Assembly: GCF_018070325.1 (NCBI RefSeq)
Contig: NZ_JAGPXY010000006.1
Span: 84,744 to 148,743 of the forward strand
Source: Micromonospora sp. H61
GTDB taxonomy: Bacteria > Actinomycetota > Actinomycetes > Mycobacteriales > Micromonosporaceae
Length of the DNA: 64,000 nt
Reading direction: 5' to 3'
The notes beneath the pieces were generated by a model, which made no database searches, was not told the DNA's origin, and saw nothing but the letters and a program-made list of their open reading frames with translations. A program made the translations under genes and the position numbers. This document shows, piece after piece, positions 24,713 through 32,778 of the stretch (position 1 is the first letter of the stretch; every line of letters begins with the position of its first letter).

Positions 24713-26416
24713 ATGAGAAGAAGCAGAGTGACAAACGCCGCCCTGGTGTCGGCCGGCGCCGTCCTGCTGGCGTCGGCGGCGGTCGCCGTGGCGATGCCGG
24801 CGGGGGCCGCAGCCGCCGGCTGTTCGGTGAACTACAGCGTGTCGTCGCAGTGGCAGGGCGGCTTCGGCGCCAACGTCACCATCACCAACCTCGGTGACGC
24901 GCTGACGAGTTGGACGTTGACCTGGAACTACAACGCCGGTCAGACCGTCACGCAGGCCTGGAACACGACGTTGACGCAGAGCGGCACCGCCGTCACCGCC
25001 AAGAACGTCAGCTACAACGGGGCCATCCCGACCAACGGGACCGTCTCGTTCGGTTTCAACGGCTCGTGGACCGGCAGCAACCCCGATCCGACCATCTTCG
25101 CGTTGAACGGCGTGGGCTGCACCGGTGGCACCGAGCCAACCCCGCCACCGACGGACCCGCCGCCCACCACCACCCCGCCGCCGACCGGGCCGGCGGACAT
25201 CACTGTGAACAGCGCGACCAAATACCAGACTGTCGACGGGTTCGGGGCCGCGCAGTCCATCTGGGGTAGCGCCTGGTCGACGACGGACACCCAGACGCTG
25301 GTCGGGATGGGTGCCAACCAGCTGGGGCTCTCCATCGTGCGGACCGGCCTGTCGCCGGAATCCAACGAGTGGGCGACGCACGTGAACTCGTTGAAGACCG
25401 CGAAGTCGTACGGGTCCAACGTGAAGATCCTCGCCTCGCCCTGGACCGCGCCGGCAGCGTGGAAGACCAACAACAGCCGGGTCAACGGCGGCAAACTGAG
25501 GACCGACTACTACGACGACTACGCCAACCATCTGAACAGCTACGTGCAGTACATGCGTGGCCAGGGCGTACCCGTCGATGTCACGTCGGTGCAGAACGAG
25601 CCGGACTGGCACCCGGACTACGACTCGATGGACTGGAGCGGCACCGAGCTGCGCACCTTCGTCCGCGACCAGGGCACCAAGGTGCAGAACACCAAGCTGA
25701 TGGTGGCCGAGGCGGTCAACATGAACTACGGCTACACCGATCCGACCCTCAACGACGCGACCGCCCGCAACAACATCGGCTACGTCGGCGGGCACCTGTA
25801 CGGCACCGAGGAGTCGGGCCGACTGCGGCCGTACTCCCTGGCGGAGCAGCACAACAAGCCGGTGTGGATGACCGAGTGGAACCTGCACGCCGCCGACGGT
25901 GGCGGCTCCAACATCTGGGGCAACCCCGCCAACGCGGCGGTCTGGAACGAGACCCTCGACGACATCATGCGCACCGTGCACAAGTCGATGGAGGCCAACT
26001 GGAACGCCTACATCTGGTGGTACGGCAAGCGCTACTACTCCTTCATCGGTGACGGCGAGTCGGCGTTCGGCACCGTCGCGGGCGCTCCGCTCAAGCGCGG
26101 GTACGCCTTCTCGCAGTACGCGAAGTACGTCCGCCCCGGCTACCAGCGGGTTGCCCTGACGAAGAGCTCGAAGGCCTCGCCGCTGGAGGTGACCGCCTAC
26201 CAGGGGGACGGGAAGATCACCCTGGTGATCCTCAACCGCTCGAACAGCGCGGTCAACAACGCCGTGATCCAGGCCCCGCAGAACGTCAGCCGGGCCGAGC
26301 ACTATCTCACCTCACAGAACGCCAACGCGGCCAGCCAGCCGACCAGCGTGAACGGCGGCCAGGCCACCATCAACGTCGGCGCCCGCAGCATCTCCACGCT
26401 CGTCTTCACCCTCTGA
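24713..26416 (+). CDS. Secreted glucuronoxylanase, CBM2 plus GH30 (subfamily 8-like)
   Basis: 567 residues: Sec signal 1-35, family 2 carbohydrate-binding module 36-136 (Cys37 and Cys136 as the usual disulfide pair, conserved surface Trp residues), Pro/Thr linker about 140-160, and a GH30 catalytic domain 165-567. The acid/base is Glu296 (SVQNEPDW) and the nucleophile Glu388 (WMTEWN). The loop IWWYGKRYYSFIG corresponds to the region that recognises the glucuronic acid side chain in GH30_8 enzymes, so endo-cleavage of glucuronoxylan is likely. CBM2 should target it to cellulose or xylan. AGGAGG precedes ATG 24713. A TTGACA promoter and a CebR-type box lie upstream, implying cello- or xylo-oligosaccharide control. 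It anchors the extracellular end of the pentose island. Confidence 0.93.
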   Translation: MRRSRVTNAALVSAGAVLLASAAVAVAMPAGAAAAGCSVNYSVSSQWQGGFGANVTITNLGDALTSWTLTWNYNAGQTVTQAWNTTLTQSGTAVTAKNVSYNGAIPTNGTVSFGFNGSWTGSNPDPTIFALNGVGCTGGTEPTPPPTDPPPTTTPPPTGPADITVNSATKYQTVDGFGAAQSIWGSAWSTTDTQTLVGMGANQLGLSIVRTGLSPESNEWATHVNSLKTAKSYGSNVKILASPWTAPAAWKTNNSRVNGGKLRTDYYDDYANHLNSYVQYMRGQGVPVDVTSVQNEPDWHPDYDSMDWSGTELRTFVRDQGTKVQNTKLMVAEAVNMNYGYTDPTLNDATARNNIGYVGGHLYGTEESGRLRPYSLAEQHNKPVWMTEWNLHAADGGGSNIWGNPANAAVWNETLDDIMRTVHKSMEANWNAYIWWYGKRYYSFIGDGESAFGTVAGAPLKRGYAFSQYAKYVRPGYQRVALTKSSKASPLEVTAYQGDGKITLVILNRSNSAVNNAVIQAPQNVSRAEHYLTSQNANAASQPTSVNGGQATINVGARSISTLVFTL

Positions 26417-26478
26417 ACACCTCGTTCGCCCCGAGCACCATCGACGTCGCGGGGGTCCCGGTCACACGCCTGGGGCTC

Positions 26479-26496
26479 CCGCCCGTCGGCGGGCGG
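26479..26496. terminator. Hairpin between convergent GH30 and lacI genes
   Basis: A 7-bp GC stem (CCGCCCG and CGGGCGG) with a TCGG tetraloop between two convergent stop codons. Short but well placed as a bidirectional terminator. Confidence 0.5.
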
Positions 26497-26517
26497 CCGC
26501 TCCAGGTCGTCGGCTGT

Positions 26518-27531
26518 TCAGGTAGCGGTCGGCGGCGCCGTGCTCTGTCGCACCACGAGCTTGGGAACGACCAGCGGCAGACGCTGCGGCACCGTGTCGT
26601 CGATGGCCTGGGTGACGGCCGTGATGGCCCGCCGACCGACCGCGTCGAAATCCTGCTGAATCGTCGTCAACGGCGGGATCAGGAAGGGCGCCTCGGGCAC
26701 GTCGTCGAATCCGACGACGGAGACGTCGTGTGGCACCCGCCGGCCACGCTCGTGCAACGCGCGCAGTACACCGATGGCCATCTGGTCGTTGGCGGCGAAC
26801 ACCGCAGTGGTTGCGCGCATCGCACCGATCCGCAGCCCGGCGGCGTAGCCGCTGTGCGCCCTCCAGTCCCCCTCGACCGGCTCCGGCGGGCGTAGGCCCG
26901 CGGCACTCATCGCCCGACGCCACCCTTCGAGGCGAGCGCGGGCCTCCGCCCAGTTGAGCGGGCCGCTCACATGCACGATCTCTCGATGCCCGAGGTCGAG
27001 GAGGTGCTCGGTGGCCATCCGGGCGCCGAGCACCTGGTCGACACCGACTGTCACGCTGGCCCTGGACAGGTCGCCCTCCACGACGACGAAGGGGACACCC
27101 GAGCGCGTCATCCGCACCACCTCGAGGGCCTCGTCGTTGCCGGCGATCATCACGACGCCCTCCACGCCGACGCGCATGAGGTGTTCGGTGGCGTCGCTGA
27201 GCGCCCGTACCGTCACCTCGGAGAGGCTCACCGAGGTGGCGAAGTAGCCGGCCGCGCGGGCGGCGTCCTCGACGCTGCGATGGATGCTCGTCGGACCGAA
27301 CAGCGTCCTGGCCGTGCCGATGATGCCGATCATCCCGGACCGTCCGCGCACCAGCGCACGGGCGGCCGTGTTGGGGCGGTAGTCGAGTCGTCGGATGGCC
27401 TCGAGGACCCGCTCCCGCGTCTCGCGCCTGATGCTGGGTGCCCCGTTGATGACCCGGGACACCGTCTGGTGTGACACGCCCGCCAGGCGAGCGACGTCGG
27501 CCATGACCGGGGGCCGGTCGGCCGCTGTCAC
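26518..27531 (-). CDS. LacI family regulator of the pentonate dehydratase operon
   Basis: 337 residues. The LacI helix-turn-helix and hinge are intact (MADVARLAGVSHQTVSRVIN, then DYRPNTAARALVRGRS), followed by a periplasmic-binding-protein-like ligand domain with conserved TAVFAANDQMAIGVL and VSVVGFDDVPEA segments. The recognition helix begins SHQTVSRVIN. GTG 27531 has AAAGG 6 nt upstream; a GTG at 27555 is also in frame. It is the last gene of the minus-strand run that includes the ilvD-type dehydratase and ABC importer, and is convergent with the GH30 xylanase whose promoter holds a CebR-type box. Whether this protein or a CebR elsewhere binds that box is unknown. Ligand probably a sugar or sugar acid. 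Confidence 0.9.
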   Translation of the reverse strand: MTAADRPPVMADVARLAGVSHQTVSRVINGAPSIRRETRERVLEAIRRLDYRPNTAARALVRGRSGMIGIIGTARTLFGPTSIHRSVEDAARAAGYFATSVSLSEVTVRALSDATEHLMRVGVEGVVMIAGNDEALEVVRMTRSGVPFVVVEGDLSRASVTVGVDQVLGARMATEHLLDLGHREIVHVSGPLNWAEARARLEGWRRAMSAAGLRPPEPVEGDWRAHSGYAAGLRIGAMRATTAVFAANDQMAIGVLRALHERGRRVPHDVSVVGFDDVPEAPFLIPPLTTIQQDFDAVGRRAITAVTQAIDDTVPQRLPLVVPKLVVRQSTAPPTAT

Positions 27532-27616
27532 AGCGGCCTTTGCGTGAACTCGCACTGGCGGGCCGTCCGTTCTTCCATGGAATCAGTTCCTCGTGGGCCT
27601 CGTCCGATCGTGGCCG

Positions 27617-29344
27617 TCAGTGTGAGTGACGGGGCACCGCGCTGCCGCTGCCCCCGACGAGGAAGTCGAGGTCCGCGCCGCTGTCTGCCTGTAGGACGTG
27701 CTCGCTGTAGAGCCGTACCCAACCCCGGTCGGCCACCGGCTGCGGAGGCTGCCAGGCGGTGCGGCGTCGGGCGAGTTCGGCGTCGTCGACCAGGAGGTCC
27801 AGCCGGCGCGTCGTAACGTCGACGGAGACCAGGTCGCCGGTGCGTACCAACGCGAGCGGGCCACCCACTGACGCTTCCGGTGCCACGTGCAGGATGCAGG
27901 TGCCGTAGCCGGTGCCGCTCATCCGAGCGTCGGAGATCCGCACCATGTCCGTGATGCCGTCGGCGAGCAACCGTCGTGGCATGGGCACGTTGCCCACCTC
28001 CGGGAAGCCGGGGTAGCCCCGCGGCCCGGCGTTGCGCACGACGATCACCGTGTCGGGGGTGACCTCGAGGTCCGGGTCGTCGGCGGCGACGACGTACTCC
28101 TCGATCCGGTCGAAGACGAGCGCCGGGCCGGTGTGCGTGAGGAGGTGGGCGGAGGCGGCGGAGACCTTCAACACCGCCCCGGACGGCGCGAGCGAGCCGC
28201 GCAGCACCACCGTGCCCGAGCCGGCGGGCTGGAACGGCTCCTCCAGGGTGGCGATGACATCCCGGTTCCAGCACTGGGCGCCGTCGACGTTCTCCGCCAC
28301 GCTCCTGCCGCTGACAGTGATGTGGTCCATGTGCAGCAGCGGGGCGAGCTCCTTCATCACCACCGGAAGGCCGCCGGCGTAGGCGAAGTCCTCCATCAGG
28401 TACGTCCCGGACGGCATGAGGTTGACGAGCATGGGCACGTCGGCGGTGAGGGTGTCGAAGTCCTCCAGCGACAGGGGGACGCCGAGGCGTCCGGCGATCG
28501 CGAGCAGGTGTACGACGGCATTGGTGGAGCCGCCGATGGCGGCGTTCACCCGGACGGCGTTCTCGAACGCCTGCCTGGTGAGCACCGAGGACAACCGTTG
28601 GTCCTGTTCGACCATGGCGACGATCCGGCGTCCGGCGGCGTGCGCGAGCGCGTACCGCCGGGAGTCGACAGCCGGCACGGCGGCCGCCCCCGGCAGCTGC
28701 ACGCCCAGCGCCTCGGTCACACAGGCCATCGTGGACGCGGTACCCATTGTCATGCAGTGGCCTCGGCTGCGGGACATGCCGACCTCAGCCTCGGAGCAGT
28801 CGGCCGCGGTCATCCGGCCGGCCCGCATCTCCTCGGTGAAGCGCCAGACGACGGTGCCGGAGCCGATGTCCTGGCCGCGGAACTTGCCGTTGAGCATGGG
28901 GCCGCCGGTCAGCATCAGGGTCGGCAGGTCGACGCTCGCCGCTCCCATCAGCAGGCCGGGGGTGGTCTTGTCGCAGCCGGAGAGCAGGACCACCCCGTCG
29001 AGCGGGTTGGCGCGGACCGACTCCTCCAGCTCCATCGCCAGCAGGTTGCGGTAGAGCATGGTCGTGGGTCGCATCAGCGGCTCGCCCAGGCTCATCGCCG
29101 GGAACTCCAGCGGCAGGCCCCCGCTCTCCCACACGCCCCGCTTCACCGACTCGGCCAGGTCGCGCAGGTGGGCGTTGCAGGGCGTCAGCTCCGACCAGGT
29201 GGTGGCGATGCCGATCACCGGGCGACCGTCGAAGACGTCGTCCGCGAACCCCTGGTTGCGCATCCAGGACCGATGGATGAACCCGTTGCGGCCTTCCGCA
29301 CCGAACCACTCCCCGCTGCGCAGCGGTCGATTCGTCGTCGACAT
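27617..29344 (-). CDS. IlvD/Edd family pentonate dehydratase (L-arabinonate or D-xylonate dehydratase-like)
   Basis: 575 residues. Three cysteines expected to hold a [2Fe-2S] cluster are Cys56 (TPCNAH), Cys124 (LSGCDKTTPG) and Cys197 (SRGHCMTMGTAS); their spacings of 68 and 73 match, as I recall, those of Rhizobium L-arabinonate dehydratase. The C-terminal SDARMSGTGYGT contains the catalytic Ser. This places it in the sugar-acid branch rather than in branched-chain amino acid synthesis. Reaction: pentonate to 2-keto-3-deoxy-pentonate and water. ATG 29344 has GAGAGG 7 nt upstream. It follows the ABC permease genes on the same transcript direction and would feed the FAH-type dehydratase encoded at 44103. 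Confidence 0.87.
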   Translation of the reverse strand: MSTTNRPLRSGEWFGAEGRNGFIHRSWMRNQGFADDVFDGRPVIGIATTWSELTPCNAHLRDLAESVKRGVWESGGLPLEFPAMSLGEPLMRPTTMLYRNLLAMELEESVRANPLDGVVLLSGCDKTTPGLLMGAASVDLPTLMLTGGPMLNGKFRGQDIGSGTVVWRFTEEMRAGRMTAADCSEAEVGMSRSRGHCMTMGTASTMACVTEALGVQLPGAAAVPAVDSRRYALAHAAGRRIVAMVEQDQRLSSVLTRQAFENAVRVNAAIGGSTNAVVHLLAIAGRLGVPLSLEDFDTLTADVPMLVNLMPSGTYLMEDFAYAGGLPVVMKELAPLLHMDHITVSGRSVAENVDGAQCWNRDVIATLEEPFQPAGSGTVVLRGSLAPSGAVLKVSAASAHLLTHTGPALVFDRIEEYVVAADDPDLEVTPDTVIVVRNAGPRGYPGFPEVGNVPMPRRLLADGITDMVRISDARMSGTGYGTCILHVAPEASVGGPLALVRTGDLVSVDVTTRRLDLLVDDAELARRRTAWQPPQPVADRGWVRLYSEHVLQADSGADLDFLVGGSGSAVPRHSH

Positions 29345-29431
29345 CAGCACACCTCTCTGTCATCCGTCCGGCCGCGTCCTGCGCGGCGATCAATGCGCCT
29401 GTGGTGGATTGGCTGGTGACGTCGGTGCGGC

Positions 29432-30316
29432 CTACCGGAGACCTCCGACGGAGAGGCCGCCGCGCCAGTGTCGTTGCAGACTGAAGAACGCGATGATCAG
29501 CGGGATCACTGACACCAGGGAACCCAGGATGATGAGGCTCCACAGCGAGGTGGTTCCCGCGTTGTTCGCGGACGCGATTCCCTGCCAGAGGCCGAGGCCG
29601 ACGGTGACCGGGAAGAGCCGGTTGTCGGAGAGCATGGCCAGCGGCAGGAAGTAGTTGTTCCAGGACGCCACGGCCGACAGGAGCAGCACGGTGACCACCG
29701 CGGGACGCATCAGCGGAAGAGCGATCTGAAGGAACGTCCGTACCTCTCCCGCGCCGTCGACCCGTGCCGCGTCCAGGAGTTCGTCGGGCACCGCGTCGCG
29801 CGCGTACACGTGCATCAGGTAGACGCCGAACGGGTTGAGCAGCGACGGGAGGATCACCGCCCAGACCGTGTTCGTCAGGCCGAGCCGGGAGAACATGATG
29901 AAGGTCGGGATGACCAGAGCGGTGGCGGGCACCATCAGCGCGCCGAGCACGATGGCGAAGCTGAAGCGCCGGGCGGCGAACCGGTACTTGGCGAACCCGT
30001 AGCCGGCCATGACCGCCAGGACGGTGGCGCCGATTCCGCCGGCGATGGCGTAGAGCGTGGAGTTGAGCATCCACCGCAGGTAGATGCCACCGTCGTAGGT
30101 GAAGAGCTGCCGCAGGTTCCCGAGGTAGTCGATCTGGTCGGTGAACCAGAGGGTGTTGCCGCCGCCGAACAGGCCGGGCGCGTCCTTGGAGCTGTTGACG
30201 ATGACCCACCAGAACGGTACGAGGAAGTAGATCACCAGGAAGCCGAGGAGGATCTGAAGGGGAAGATAGCGCTGCGGTCGGCGGGCGCCGGCGCGAACGC
30301 TGGTGTGGTCGGTCAT
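29432..30316 (-). CDS. Carbohydrate ABC transporter permease, MalG type (first importer)
   Basis: 294 residues with six predicted helices. The cytoplasmic EAA loop reads DELLDAARVDGAGEVRTFLQIALPLMRPA, the contact for the ATPase. A short N-terminal cytoplasmic tail and a long first outer loop (residues about 45-85) are as in CUT1 MalG proteins. The start overlaps the stop of the upstream permease gene (ATGA). No ATP-binding subunit is encoded nearby, so the importer probably uses a shared MsiK-type ATPase, as actinomycete CUT1 systems do. Confidence 0.92.
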   Translation of the reverse strand: MTDHTSVRAGARRPQRYLPLQILLGFLVIYFLVPFWWVIVNSSKDAPGLFGGGNTLWFTDQIDYLGNLRQLFTYDGGIYLRWMLNSTLYAIAGGIGATVLAVMAGYGFAKYRFAARRFSFAIVLGALMVPATALVIPTFIMFSRLGLTNTVWAVILPSLLNPFGVYLMHVYARDAVPDELLDAARVDGAGEVRTFLQIALPLMRPAVVTVLLLSAVASWNNYFLPLAMLSDNRLFPVTVGLGLWQGIASANNAGTTSLWSLIILGSLVSVIPLIIAFFSLQRHWRGGLSVGGLR

Positions 30317-31257
30317 CAGAGGAAGCTCCTCCGCTTGCGGGTGAAGAACAGGAAGGCGTACACGCAGATGAACACGAGCCCGCCGAGGGCGAAGGAGATC
30401 GCCGACCCGTAGTTGAAGTTGGCGAGCGAGAACGCCTGTTGGTACGCGTACATGTTCGGGGTGAAGTCCGCGCCGATCGTGCCCGCGGCGAGGTAGCGCA
30501 GGATCTGCGGTTCGTTGAAGAACTGCAGGGTGCCGATGAGCGAGAAGACCAGGATGAGGATCAGGGCGGGCGCGATCAGCGGAATCTTGATCCGCGTCGC
30601 GATCTGCCACCGCCCGGCGCCGTCCATCCGGGCCGCCTCGTAGAGCGTCGGGTCGACGCCCTGCAACGCCGCGTACAAAATGATCATGTAGTAGCCGGCC
30701 CACTGCCAGGTGACGACGTTGAGCAGCCCGTAGAAGATCAGGTCGCTGCTCAGGAAGTCGGGTGCGGTGGCGCCGAACAGCCCGAAGATGTCGGTGAGCG
30801 GGCCGAAGCCCCGGCTGTAGAGGAACCCCCACATCACGGCCCCGATCACGGTGGGGATCGCGTACGGCAGAAAGATCATGAGGCGGGAGAAGCGAGCGAA
30901 CAGGGTGGTCACCGAGTCCAGGATGAGGGCCAGCGCGAGCGCGATGACGATCTGCAGCGGGATCGAGACCAGCGAGAAGCGGATGACGAACCACGCCCCG
31001 GACAGGAAGCTCGGGTCGGTGAACGCCTTCACGTAGTTGTCGAAGAGAACGAAGCTGGTGCCGCCGATCAGCTTCTTCTGAAAGAGACTGAGGTACAGCG
31101 CGTACCCCAGCGGTGCGATGAGGAACGCCAGGAACACGACCCCGAACGGCCCGACGAAGAGCCACCCCATCAGGTGTTCGCGGAGGTGCACCTTGCCACG
31201 GATCTTGCGCGCCTCAGGCTGAGGACGCGGTGCTCGCTTCTCGGTCAGGGATGTCAT
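30316..31257 (-). CDS. Carbohydrate ABC transporter permease, MalF type (first importer)
   Basis: 313 residues, six helices, with the EAA loop DPTLYEAARMDGAGRWQIATRIKIPLIAPA. The N-terminal cytoplasmic stretch is basic (KRAPRPQPEARKIRGK). A partner of the MalG-type permease and of the lipoprotein encoded just upstream. A strong stem-loop separates it from the binding-protein gene, presumably lowering permease relative to binding-protein expression. Substrate inferred from context as an arabinan- or xylan-derived oligosaccharide. Confidence 0.92.
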   Translation of the reverse strand: MTSLTEKRAPRPQPEARKIRGKVHLREHLMGWLFVGPFGVVFLAFLIAPLGYALYLSLFQKKLIGGTSFVLFDNYVKAFTDPSFLSGAWFVIRFSLVSIPLQIVIALALALILDSVTTLFARFSRLMIFLPYAIPTVIGAVMWGFLYSRGFGPLTDIFGLFGATAPDFLSSDLIFYGLLNVVTWQWAGYYMIILYAALQGVDPTLYEAARMDGAGRWQIATRIKIPLIAPALILILVFSLIGTLQFFNEPQILRYLAAGTIGADFTPNMYAYQQAFSLANFNYGSAISFALGGLVFICVYAFLFFTRKRRSFL

Positions 31258-31290
31258 CTTGGTCTCCGGGACGTGGACGCTGAGGGGGGC

Positions 31291-31327
31291 GGGTGGGCCG
31301 GCCGGCCAGTGCCGGCGCGGCCCACCC
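31291..31327 (-). promoter_or_regulatory. Intercistronic stem-loop between binding-protein and permease genes
   Basis: GGGTGGGCCG and CGGCCCACCC flank an inner GCCGGC/GCCGGC pair with a CAGT loop, giving about 16 bp of stem with one bulge. It lies 7 nt after the binding-protein stop codon. In ABC importer operons such hairpins protect the upstream mRNA and cut down read-through into the permeases. Confidence 0.7.
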
Positions 31328-31333
31328 GTCCGG

Positions 31334-32674
31334 TCACTGAACGGTGAAGCCTTGTTCCTTGGCGTACTTCGCCACGTCCTCCTGGAGCCGGTCGGCAGCC
31401 TGCGAACCGGTGACGGAGCCCTTGATGATCTCGCTGACCTGTTTGGTCATGGCATCGAGGTAGTACTGACCGAAGGGGGCGTACGCGACACCCTTGTAGG
31501 CCTCGGCGGCGGGAAGGTAAACCTCCTTGTTCGCCTGCTGGCCGTTGAAGAACGCCACCTTCAGGTCGGCGAACGCGGGGTCCTTGAGCGCCGTGAGGTT
31601 CAGCGGGAAGATGATCTGGTTGGTCCAGCCGTCGGTGAGCGACTCCTTGTCGGCGTAGAGCCCGTAGGCGACCTTCGCGGCCAGCTCCGGCTTCTTCGCC
31701 TGCTTGGTCACCGAGAAGGCCGACCCACCCCAGTTGACCTGCACCGGGTTGGCCGGGTCCCACTGCGGCAGCGGCGCCACCGCGAACTTGCCGGTGTCCT
31801 GCCCCTTACCGACGCCGGCGCCGGTGAGGTAGCCGGGCGCCCAGGCCGCCGAGATGTACGTCGCGTAGTTGCCGTTGATCACGCCGGAGATGTACTCCGG
31901 GGTGAACTGGTCCTGCGTACCGACCAGGCCCTTCTTGGCGAGGCCGCCCCAGTAGTCCAACACGTCCTTGGACGCCTGGTCGTTGAGCTTCACACCGATA
32001 GCGTTCGGCTGCGCCGGATCGGAGGTGAAGGGCGTGGCGCCCTTCTGGATCTGGAGCGCCATCAGGACCGCCGGGACGTTCGCGCCGAGGTCCCCGAAGA
32101 GCGGACCGCCGGCGTCCTTGACCTTCTGGGCGGCCTGCTCGTACTCGGCCCAGGTCTTCGGCGGGGTGATCTTGTACTTGTCGAAGATGTCCTTCCGGTA
32201 GATCATGCCCATCGGGCCACCGTCGACCGGTACGCCGTAGACCGCGTCGCCTACCGACACGTCCTTCCAGGCGCCCTCGCTGTAGTTGGCCTTGACCGCG
32301 TCGTAGCCGTACTGCTTGATGTCGACGAGCGCGCCCTGGATCTGGAACGTCGGGATCCGGTCCGCCTCGACCATGATCACGTCAGGTGCGCCGGTGCCCG
32401 CCGAGATGGCGGTCTGGAACTTGTCGTACTCGTCGCTGCCCTGGCCGACGTTGGTCCAGCAGACCTGCACGTCGTCGTGCTGCTTGTTGAAGTTGTCGAC
32501 GACGAGTTGGGTGTTGGGGTACCAGCCCCACATCGTCACGACCGGCACGTTCTGCTTGGTGATGGTGTTCGTGCAATTGCTCGCGTCGCTGCCGCCCTCG
32601 TCGGAGGAGCAGGCGACGAGGCCGGTCCCCGCCGCGAGCATGGCTACCGTGGCGAGTATTCGTCTTCTCTTCAT
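31334..32674 (-). CDS. ABC transporter sugar-binding lipoprotein (first importer)
   Basis: 446 residues, family 1 extracellular solute-binding protein. The signal peptide ends in the lipobox LVAC (Cys22), anchoring it outside the membrane. Aromatic-rich segments such as TMWGWYPNTQLVV and QVNWGGSAFSVTKQ, and the hinge region VPVDGGPMGMIYRKDIFDKY, are typical of oligosaccharide binders in this family. AGGGAA lies 9 nt before ATG 32674. It heads the importer genes on the minus strand and sits between the secreted tandem esterase and the permeases, so it likely captures sugars released by the island's secreted enzymes. Confidence 0.92.
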   Translation of the reverse strand: MKRRRILATVAMLAAGTGLVACSSDEGGSDASNCTNTITKQNVPVVTMWGWYPNTQLVVDNFNKQHDDVQVCWTNVGQGSDEYDKFQTAISAGTGAPDVIMVEADRIPTFQIQGALVDIKQYGYDAVKANYSEGAWKDVSVGDAVYGVPVDGGPMGMIYRKDIFDKYKITPPKTWAEYEQAAQKVKDAGGPLFGDLGANVPAVLMALQIQKGATPFTSDPAQPNAIGVKLNDQASKDVLDYWGGLAKKGLVGTQDQFTPEYISGVINGNYATYISAAWAPGYLTGAGVGKGQDTGKFAVAPLPQWDPANPVQVNWGGSAFSVTKQAKKPELAAKVAYGLYADKESLTDGWTNQIIFPLNLTALKDPAFADLKVAFFNGQQANKEVYLPAAEAYKGVAYAPFGQYYLDAMTKQVSEIIKGSVTGSQAADRLQEDVAKYAKEQGFTVQ

Positions 32675-32727
32675 TGAGATGGTTCCCTTCGGCGATGGCG
32701 GTGCACTGCATCCGTGCGCTGGCGGGC

Positions 32728-32761
32728 GCCACCGGGGGCAGGAAGCCCTGCTCCCGGTGGC
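32728..32761 (-). terminator. Hairpin terminator after the tandem esterase gene
   Basis: GCCACCGGG pairs with CCCGGTGGC and an inner GCAGG with CCTGC, giving a 15-bp stem (one G-T pair) with a 4-nt loop. It lies between the esterase stop and the start of the binding-protein gene, so the two may be separate transcripts with regulated read-through. Confidence 0.6.
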
Positions 32762-32778
32762 GTCGCCGGCGAAGGCTC

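Noticed and set aside
26518..27531. Naming this LacI protein CebR because a CebR box is nearby
   Set aside because: It is linked to a pentonate dehydratase and importer rather than cebEFG-bglC, and many LacI proteins bind AGCGCT-centred sites.
27617..29344. Annotation as dihydroxy-acid dehydratase IlvD of branched-chain amino acid synthesis
   Set aside because: Cysteine spacing and genomic context fit the sugar-acid dehydratase branch better.
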